From positions 24,830,477 to 24,894,476 of the forward strand of contig NC_092801.1 of the NCBI RefSeq assembly GCF_918797505.1: a stretch of 64,000 nt of DNA. The letters are read 5' to 3'. The first letter of the stretch is position 1. Each line of letters starts with the position of its first letter. The notes beneath the pieces are model-generated. The model saw only the letters and a program-made list of their open reading frames with translations. It was not told where the DNA came from and ran no database searches. Positions 23,904-34,200 of this stretch are shown here, piece by piece. The stretch is from Bemisia tabaci (Eukaryota > Arthropoda > Insecta > Hemiptera > Aleyrodidae). The position numbers were made by a program, and so were the translations under genes.

Positions 23904-26900
23904 TTTCCGCCTTTTGAAGATTTTTCGATTTTTGAGTGGTTATATCTTTCTTACGTTGAAAGATATTTTGACCAATTTTTTTGCATTTTGTAGAGACTCA
24001 TTAGGACTACTATTCTGCGAAAAAAAATTGAAATTTGAGGCAATAGATTTTGAGGGGTGGGGCTCGAAAGTGGGGGGAGGTGAAATCTTGTCCACTCGAT
24101 AACTCGAGCGAAAATGAATATTTTGAGCTGAAATTTTTATAGGTGGTAGTTCTCCCCTAGGACTGGTTTGGTATTGAATTTGAGCTAAATCGGCCGAGCC
24201 GTTTAAGAATGGCGAGCTTTGAAAGTTTTAGGCGAGGGGTGCGCGGCATGAGGGGAGCCGACCGGAGCAGGGCCGCACAGTGGGTCGGGGGAGAAAGTTT
24301 TTGGACAAGCTGATCGTCGCACAGTGGGTCAGGGGAGAGAAGTTTTTGGACAAACTTTTCGTCGCACAGTGGGTCAGGGGAAGGAAGATTCTGGACAAAT
24401 TGTTCGTCGCACAGTGGGTCAGGTTAAATGATCTGTTCTTGAACAAAATCTCACCATTTAACCGTCACAACCTTTCGCAGCGCGTTCGCTGGCAACGTAC
24501 TGTGCTGCTCTTATGCCTCAAGAAATTAATTCATTCCCTTACAGATTGATCCCTCCCCCCCCCTTCGGAAAATACACTCTTCCCGCGGTGGACGCGCGGG
24601 TCGCTTAAGAAGACAGAACAACTGGAATGGACACTCAAACTAAAAAGCGCGCGCGAAGCGCGCGTCCTGGGGGGCTTGGGGGGGCGAAGCCCCCCCAAAA
24701 AACCGGCGCGAAGCGAAGCGGAGCGCCGGTTTTTTCCTTAGCATAGCAGTAAAGTAATCAGACTGATAATGGTTAAATCCATCCATAAGTTGAACGTATT
24801 TATGCTGAAGAGAGCTATGTTGATCTCATTAAGCACCACAGAACTATCGATTTTTTAAAAAGCTTATCTACGTCGGCATGAGTTTGGTTTAAATTTAGGA
24901 ATATATGATCAAGCCCTTTGACTAACCAAAAACTGCTCATTCAATAGGCAAGGACTCAAGGAGACGGCCAAGGGTAAAAATGGTTTCAGGACATTTTGTC
25001 AACGATTTTTTGTCCGCACACCTTTTTTGTCTAGTAGTTTACGCCCACACGTAAAATAAGCAACAGTGACTTGGTCCAAGCGTTGTATTTTAGTCGGTAT
25101 GTAAAGTTATATTGACAATATAGAAATGAGAAATTCAGAGAGAAGGACGTGTTGTTATGGTTGCTCATTTTCTAAATGAAATGTTTTTACTTTCTCCGTT
25201 TGAAACATCTTTTTAAAATGTCATTGGTGAATATTTAGTTTTATTTCCATCCTTAAAATATTGAATGTACAATATACCTCATACATGTATAGGTACATTT
25301 TTTTATTTTTTTCTTTACGTATTACTTCATTTTGAAAACATTTATATTTTTAAAACGTGACAAATATTTGTGAAACCTTTCCCAAGCGACATTAATCTCA
25401 ATGAGCCGCAGTTGTGCCGAGAGAAACTGCAAAAATGAATAAAAGAGGCAAAAACCAAAAAGCACGCAATCTTTAGTTTTAACCCATTTGTACATCGATC
25501 TTTAGGAGTCAAATACGTCAAATTTTGAACGTTTCGTTGCGTGTACACCGATCGCTGCAGCACAATAAAAGCACAAAATGTAAAAGAAAAAATTGAAGTG
25601 CTTAGGAAATCATTAAATTTGACACGGAACCACCAATATTTAAAAAATATACATTATATTATTATTCTCATTTGATAAATTGATACACATTTTTTTCCCA
25701 TCAATTTAAATGAGAATAACCAATGCAGAGTGTGCTAACATTTCAAAATCATGAGTTAAAAAACGCTGACTATGCGAGTATAAACATTAAAGCATAACAG
25801 AGCGGAGCGGCGCGGCGTGCTGCCAGCGCGAGAGGCTCACTGGCGCCTACAAACCTAAGTGGATACTTCACGCATTGCACAATGCTTGAAGTATCCACTT
25901 AGGTTTGTAGGCGCCAATGCGCGTTCCGCACTGGCCGCCGGCTTGCCGTGCGGCGCGGCGCGGCGGCGCCTGAAACAACTATTTCACAACAGAGGTGTTG
26001 CACAGTATTATAGGAAATTGAACGTATTATAAGAATGACAGGCATCCTTTAAACGTACAGATCTTTCCTCGCAAAATAAATCAAGATACTTATCGTACTT
26101 AGGAAAAATCTGAGAGCCTTTAGCTGAGGCAAATGTAGAGGTTTATCTGGTCCAGGTATAACATGGTGGGAATTTCTTGAAAGATAATTAAGTCCTGTTA
26201 CACCAAAGAGGTGTAGAGAGTTTTAGTGAATTTTGTCTCATGGAATTGACGCTCCCCCATTTTTACCAAAACTCCTAACCATATATGAACGTATGTCTAC
26301 CAAACAGACCTGTGTGCAGGTGAGTAATATGGGGTGTGCTCTAGAAAGCTGCTTAAGAAGCAATGTAAAAGTGGGCGTGATTCCTTTTGAAGAATTGGAA
26401 AAGCGGGATTTTACATTCTATCAAACAGACCTATGTGCCAACTGAATGCGAGATTCATGAGCCGCGGGCATGGCAAGATAGCGGTGTGGACAGGGCTCAC
26501 GAGTTAAAGCGCCCCGATGAAGATCTCCCCCTCGCGCGTGTGCGCACTATCATTGCCGCTGACGTCACTGGCGCTTTATTTTTCCCATTCACTCTTACGG
26601 CCAGAGAACTAACGAGCACATCCCACATTTCTCACCTCCACATAGGTCTGTTTGGAAGAAATACGTCCATATTATTCTCCGTTGGACCAAACACACAAAA
26701 CAAAAAAACAAGCAAACCCTCATTCTTCCAAGACATTATACATTTTCATCCAAAAACGTCGTGAGCAACTGTTGTTTGTATTTACATGTGGACCAGTTAA
26801 CTTTGGGTCTCAACTGGCACGTGGACCAAAACTCCCGTGCCGAAAAAACGCGTGGACGTAAATTAGTGGAAAAAACAGGTGCGCGGACAAAAAATCGTTG

Positions 26901-29900
26901 ACGAAATGTCCTATAACCGTAAAAATATACCCTTTTCCTATCTTGGCCTGCGTTGATTTTGGTTTTTTCGTGTGTCAATTGAGTTTGTATGCACCAAACG
27001 TTGATTTTTCACTTATAAGCGTATTTTGGAAGTTCATTAATTCATTATGTGTTCGAAGTGACTTTTTGATGAGGAAAATTTTTTCCAGGACATTCTAGTT
27101 CTGAAAACAGTCTTAGCTCATTCTTAATTTCAGATATTCAGATATGATTGACTTGCCTTAAACCAAGTCCTGAAATGAAACAAAATGTGCCACGACGTTG
27201 AGATTTGGCCTAGTGACTCTTCATAGCTCCTAGTTACACCTCCTAGTGGTGAACCCGAATCGTTAATATCATCGTTGCCAAGTTACAGCAAAATTCCGGG
27301 TTTTTATGGGTCCCTTCTCGTATCTAATAAAGTAATTTTGACTTTTCTTACCTCGATCATTCCTTCGACGATCTCCTTTTTACTCTCCAGAAATGAAAAA
27401 TAAAACTTTATACAGTTTTTGGGTATAGCATCCTGGATTTGTTTTTCGTTGAATCTGCAAACGCAGTTACCCTCCACGCAGGCGCCGATGGCCCATGGAG
27501 TGTTGAGCAAAGCCAGCTTCCCGTGTGCGGTGCTACAGTGAACATTGCAGCCCTTCAACCCACCCAACTCGCACAGACCATCACTATGAACTGTAGGAAT
27601 AAAGGAGATAATTAAAAAGAGCTAAAAAGTTTTTTCAGAGGGAAAAATCGACGGCGCGGACCACTAAACAGGAAAATTCCATCCCCTGACAGACGTTTCA
27701 TTTTTTATTTTATTTTTTATACTCAAAATTTTAGATAGAAGCCTATTCTGCCGTGCTAAGGAAGAACGCCGTTTGAGCATTCAGGCGTTGCCAAGTTTCC
27801 TTCCAAAAAACCGAATTCATTGAGCAAATTGTGAATATTTTTTTCCAAAAACATTGGACAATTTTTTACGCAATTACATTCACAATATCTGAAAATTTCA
27901 AAGAAAAATGTGCATTATTTTCGTCAAAAATACATGTTTTATCAAGGGAAATATGGCAACTCTGGAATTGTCGTGCGGCGTTCATCCTTAGCACGGCAGT
28001 ATTGGCCACGGCACAGATCATGATGTTATACGTATTTAACGACAATTACCGATTCACTCTATTATTAATTAACGGCAACCCACGAAAGACCCTCTACAGT
28101 CAATCCATCATTTTTTCCCTCTCCCTGAGTCTGTAGGAACCTGGAACCACCCACTTTAACCAATAGTACCGCTCTTTGCTCCCCATGTCTTCTTTGTCTA
28201 GCGCTTTGTCTATCAATTTCAACACTCATTCCGGAGGACCAATTTACTGACCAAAGTCTCACACAGAATTTTGGGAGCCCGTTGGCAAAATTACCAACCC
28301 TTCAAACTGACATCCAACAACATTGTAAACAAAATGAATCCAATCTTCCCGCTCTCAAAACAACCATAATCAACAAGTGAAAATAGTCATCTAAAGAAAC
28401 CTGCACATCAGGTAAACAACACGAGCTTCGGTTGTACATGCATTTCATTTCCTTTCTGATAAAAGGAACCTCTAGGCTCTTCCACAAAAAGTCAGCAAAG
28501 ATGGGAAATTATTCTATTGTGAAATATATTATACTGAAATTGAACCGACCGTTGGAAAAGGGGCTATGTGACATTTTTTTTAAAAATGAGTTTTTTCATG
28601 GAAACGACTCTCCATGCCATGACATATAGCCTGTGAAAATATTAAGGGGACCAAACATGCACATCAGACCAAAGTTATGGAATACACATGCCAAAATCAG
28701 ACAAAATTGTATATAAAATTTCTTCTTATAGACATCTTAAATCTAATAGTGAATATCCCGCAAAAGTAACAGCCTCTGAGTTTATAAAAAGCATCTATTG
28801 TCACACTTCTACTCTCAGAAAATATACTTCCAGATTTTCTGTTAATTTTCCGGAAGCAAAAGCGTATACCTCAAGAATTCCTATCAATTTGAAAAAAATG
28901 AACGATATTTCAAAGTGCCTCCAATATTCCAGGCGAGCACAAACGTTTTTATGATGAAACAATGAAATGACCAACTACTCAAGGTGAAAGTCACATTAAG
29001 AGGGACAATAAACCTTAAAAAAAGAGGTGCCCTCTTTAATAAGATATTAATATTACCATGTCCAAAATTCTGTAAAATTTGACAACATGTGATCCTCATT
29101 TATTTCTCATGTTGTTCCTTATTTACTATCTTATAAAATTATAATGAAGGAATGAACTCATACTTGATTTTCTTGTCATTTTTTCATTACAACTTCTGTA
29201 AAAAATCCAAACTGTGGAAAACTTAGTTGAATGCAAATTTTTAAAAGTTCCAAAACTTGAAAATTTCAATCTAGGTCATTCAAAATTTCACAAATGGATA
29301 CGAATTAGTTCTATGACACGTATTTTTGTTAAATTATTTTGTTCAGTAATTTCTATAAATTAAGAGGTTGTGTCTCCTGTAAAATTTTAATTTTTTAACA
29401 TAGCCTCTTTTCCAAAGGTCGATTCAATTAGTGAGAACTACCGAAATTGGACTCGAGCACTGCCGTGCTAAGGAAGAACGCCGTATGAACCTTCGAGAGT
29501 TGCCAAATTTCCCTTGATAAATTATGTATTTTTGAGAACACTCATGCATACTTTTTCTTGAAATTTTCAGATATTTTAGCTTAAATTGCGTAGAAAATTG
29601 TCTGAAAATTTTGGAAAATAATATCCGCAAGTTTCCCAGGAAATTTGGTTTTTATTGGAGGAAACTTGGCAACGTCTAAAGGCTCATACGCCGTTCTTCC
29701 TCTGCACGGCAGAGTAGACTCCTCTTTTTGGACTGCATTTTGCAATTTGGACTTATAAATTCCGGCCCGGTTTAAAAACAACGTATGTGCCATTAGTTTC
29801 CCTATGCACATAAGTGTTTTTTCAGATGAGCCAGAATTTATAGGTCCAAATTGCAAAAAAGCAGTCCTTTTGGGAGTGAGAGACGGACATTGCCGTACGT

Positions 29901-31200
29901 AAAACACGCCTCTTCGTAACTTTTGTGTTTTTGCTAAGTTTGAATCCGACTTTTATCCATCGTGTTGCACGCAGATTTTTTTTTTACAAAAAAATGTATT
30001 GCGATTTTAAATTTCATAGACTGTCTAGTAGTTCATTAGTTGGAGAGGGAAAACTTTCGCGAGAACGTTCAACGAAATCGGTAGGAGCGAAAGAAATTAA
30101 TGGGATCTCACGGAGAAAATTGAACAGCCTGTCTGATAACGCTCATCATCAGTGGCGTGGCGTGCTTTGCGATATATCGATTGATGCGCCACTCAAACCT
30201 ATGAAAAAAGATCGATTATCAGGGTGTTTGCAGCGAACATCTTAGTAATCGATTCTTTACCTTAGCTTTAAATGGCAAGATATCGATAATCGATTATTCA
30301 CGCCACGCCACTGCTCATCATACGACTCGTCATTCCACAGGAGACCGGGGAACATACGAGCAAAGCAATTTCTCGAGAGGAAACACTATTTTCAGAGAAA
30401 AAACCGTATGCAGAAAAAAATAGCCTCGTTTTATTTCCAATTTCTACTCTACGTATTCAGAGAAGCAATGTAATGCCGAAATGGACCACTAGACAAGGTA
30501 CGAATTTCAGCATTCTGATACATGTTTCTTCACCAAAATTTCACGTAACACACGATGCGCACAACGAAAATTACCGAAATCAACTCCTTCCGAAGATATT
30601 TAATGATTCTTGGTGCGTGAATTGAAAGCAGCCGCTTATGAAAACTCAATACTCTACGTGATTCACATCGCGCGCTAAACGTTATCATGAACGTCTCTGC
30701 GATAAAAAAATCTGCATGGCAGCCTCAATCTTGATGCTTTAGCTCAGCTATTGAAAATTACTTATAGTTTGAAAAATACACGGTGGGAAATGAACATTGC
30801 TCGATTGAGAAGCTTGCTGAAATCGTTGTAGTGCGCGATTTGACTCAAGTAGAGCTTTGAGTTTCTTGTGAGCGGGCAGTTCAAATTCCTCGTAATTAAG
30901 GGAAAATAAAAATGTTAATATCTCCGTTAGGAGTTGGTTTCAGTACTTTCGTTGCGCGAATTGTGTTTTACGTGAAATTCTGGTCAAGAAGCATGTCTCA
31001 GAATTATTAAATTCGTACCTTGTCTAGTGGTCTATTACGAAGAAAATGGGTGATTGAACAAGATATGAACTAGAGCAACGCGCCAAATCTTATTTCATGC
31101 CTACGAAAGACAGAAATCTTAAGTAAATCGATCGAGTATAAAAACACTGTGATCGATGGAATACGCAAATTTTCGACAAACCTTCCGTCCTCCGTTTTTG

Positions 31201-31241
<41 letters not shown>

Positions 31242-34200
31242 AAAAAGTGGGTAACAAGGCTGAAATTTCACATACACAAAACCAAAACGTTTCGGCTGAA
31301 AATTCAGCCATCCTCAGTTGGATGAATCAAAATAAAAATGGTTAAAAATCTAAAATAGTACCTGATAAGTACCTTTCAATTACTTATCAGGTACTTATCA
31401 GGTACTACTTTAGATTTTTAACCATTTTTATTTTGATTAATCCAACTGAGGATGGCTGAATTTTCAGCCGAAACGTTTTGGTTTTGTGTGTGTGAAATTT
31501 TAGCCTTGTCACCCGCTTTTTAAATTGTTTTTTCATTGCATATCTTGTCACGGGCTGCAGAGCAACCATCATATTTCATGTTTTTGACAAACCTCACGTC
31601 CTTCGTTTTTGACAAGTCCTCGCCGCGACAGGTGCGTTGGAGCGTATTATATGTGCGCATTCAAACAGTCGTTGGCACGTCAAAAGTTGTAAATACGTCA
31701 AAATCCTTGAAATTTTCGACCATAGGCACGCAACTCGTGGAAAATTCTACAGAAATTGACTATGCGCACCCCTGTGCGGATGTTTTTCATCGCGCAACTT
31801 TCGAGGGCGTGCCAAGGGTGCCCGAGGGTGGTTTTGCGTGTCTTAAAGCCATTTGATGCGTCTTAAAGCTGTTTGAAGCGTCTTAAAGCTGTTTGAGGCT
31901 TTCTACGTAAAGATACGTAAAAAGGGACGAAATTATTGCCCTCTAAAACCGTTATTCAAAAATTTCTCCAGCAGGGAATGAAAAGTCACAGTCCTCCTAC
32001 AATGCAATAGAGAATTTGCAGGTGTCTGAAATTTGATGGATCTCGTGTTTAAGTGGAAACTACTGAGTGAACTGAACACGAGGATACCCTTGGTTCATGA
32101 ATTGAACAATTGAGGACACCGCACCAAGAACAGCCTATAGGCGCATAGGTTGTTATTACGCCCATCTGCTTTTCGGTTTCTACGTACCCTGGACTATGCT
32201 GTGGTAGCGATAGAATATACAACGGCTCGAGGTCGAAAAACCTTTTTTTTTTCCGAGTTATGTCAGGCCACTGGATCGATAGGTTTTTCTCAAAACGCGA
32301 TTTCAAGTTATAGGCTGTTCTTGGTGCGGTGTCCTCAATTGAAAAAGCCTTCATGCACGCTGGGCTTGTCAATTTCCTTTGAAATTTTTGCAGTGGTGAA
32401 TGCATAGCTGAAGTGCTCTTCAGCTAGAATTGTATTTAGCAAATGGGTAATTTTTATACGAGGATTAAAAATAAACAAGTGGTACGGAGTCTAACAAAAG
32501 AATATGAACGATGCAAAACGATAATCCGGATATCGGAACTTGGCTGTTTTGAAAACGCCTTCAAATGCGGCGTGATACCTCACGCATTCCGGAGAGATCA
32601 AATAGTTGTATCATTGCGCCTTAGGAATGCGACGGAAGATTACAATTGAGGACACCGCACCAAGAACAGCCTATAGGCGCATAGGTTGTTATTACGCCCA
32701 TCTGCTTTTCGGATTCTACGTACCCTGGACTATGCTGTGGTAGCGATAGAATATAGATAGGTAACGGCTCGAGGTCGAATTACCTTTTTTTCTGAGTTAT
32801 GTCAGGCCACTGGATCGATAGGTGCAAGAACGACCTATAAGCGGGCCTATATACTTAAGGGCCTATAAGTTGCTACTTATCCCTTTCTTTACTCACTATC
32901 GATATTCTTTCATTTTGCGTTAATCATGCGTGATTAAAATGATTTATACTTCATATTGCCACCAAAATGACTGTTGGGCGTAATAATGGCCTAAAAACCG
33001 CTTTTTTAAATCAAATATATTGGAGTGTAAACCTAAAATGTATCGCAAAACCTACCCGGCATCCTTCAATAGAAGGGTTAGGTCACCAAAAAACAACAAA
33101 ACAGGGTACCTGCATAGAAAAGTCTGTGCAGTACATCAAAAACAAAACTTTAAATGCGTTTTTCTCAAAACGCGGTCTCAAGTTATAGGCTGTTCTTGGT
33201 GCGGTGTCCTCAATTATTGGAGACGATATGACAAAATGATCTAATCTGCTAAAACACGTGCGTTTAAATGGAGAATGCCGCCAGATGACGTCACTAGGCG
33301 GTGCATTTTCTCACTTTTAAATCTGTTTTAATACTATTTCCCATATCAGCAAAAAAAGTATAAAAAATACTGCGAAATCAGCCCTTTAAGTACTTTTCGG
33401 TGAAGCAATAATACATTTTCATGAAAATTCTCCATTTGGACTTGCGCCCTTAAGGGCGCCAAGACACGGGTAATTTTTTTATCTTTTCAAAATCCTTCAT
33501 GCTGGTGTTAACTTACATTTTATAGAACACTTAAAAAACTCAGCGTTGTGAGATTTCTCAAAACTCAAAAATAAGCCCCACCTTAACTTTTGGTTCATGT
33601 GGGAGTGGAGCACAAGCTAATTCAATGCTTTGGTTGATTCTGGAGCTCCCCGGGTTATTTCATCGTTGTCTTTGCTATTGGTAATCTTTGCTGGAAATAT
33701 TTATAACTCTGTATTTTTTTACTCTTTTGTATACATAACTGACGTGATAGCGAAGAGAGCAGTAAGTGCAAAAATGAATGTTCGAGGAAACTGGCTCAGA
33801 GGCCTCTGACCGGAAAATTTTATTCAAAGGAGCATCCGTTCTTTGTCAAATGGGCCTGTTGCATGCAAGAGATACAGCCGTGCGAATAGACTTTTAAGAG
33901 GTTAAATGACACAAAAATTACGATGGTCACATTAAAAAAGTCTGAAATACACTCCTTACTGCGCAATTTGCGTTGTTAGGAACGCGCTTTTTCAAATTTC
34001 CCGCGTCTGGGGGCAGTTTTCTAACGGAAACAATTAACGGCAACTCGCGGCTATTTCCGATCAACTAAAACTGACAACATAACCTAAAAATCGGAGCTCG
34101 TGATATTGTGAAATGAAATGTAGAAGGATTGCGTTGGATATTTAAAAGTTGATCGATTTGGTTACTGCATAAAGCGTATATGGACCACTATAAGAGATCA

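Larger units (their letters stand above)
23540..24755. repeat. CTGCCGTGC-family copy interrupted by a 1-kb insertion
   Basis: The left part ends CTCGGATGTTTATACGGC (about 23725) and the right part resumes TTTCCTTAGCATAGCAGTA (about 24735), the normal terminus of the family. Everything between is younger. Confidence 0.5.

Noticed and set aside
24645..24735. Bacterial-type terminator hairpins hinting at transferred prokaryotic DNA
   Set aside because: No prokaryotic genes nearby; the hairpins fit a transposon end inside a eukaryotic intron.
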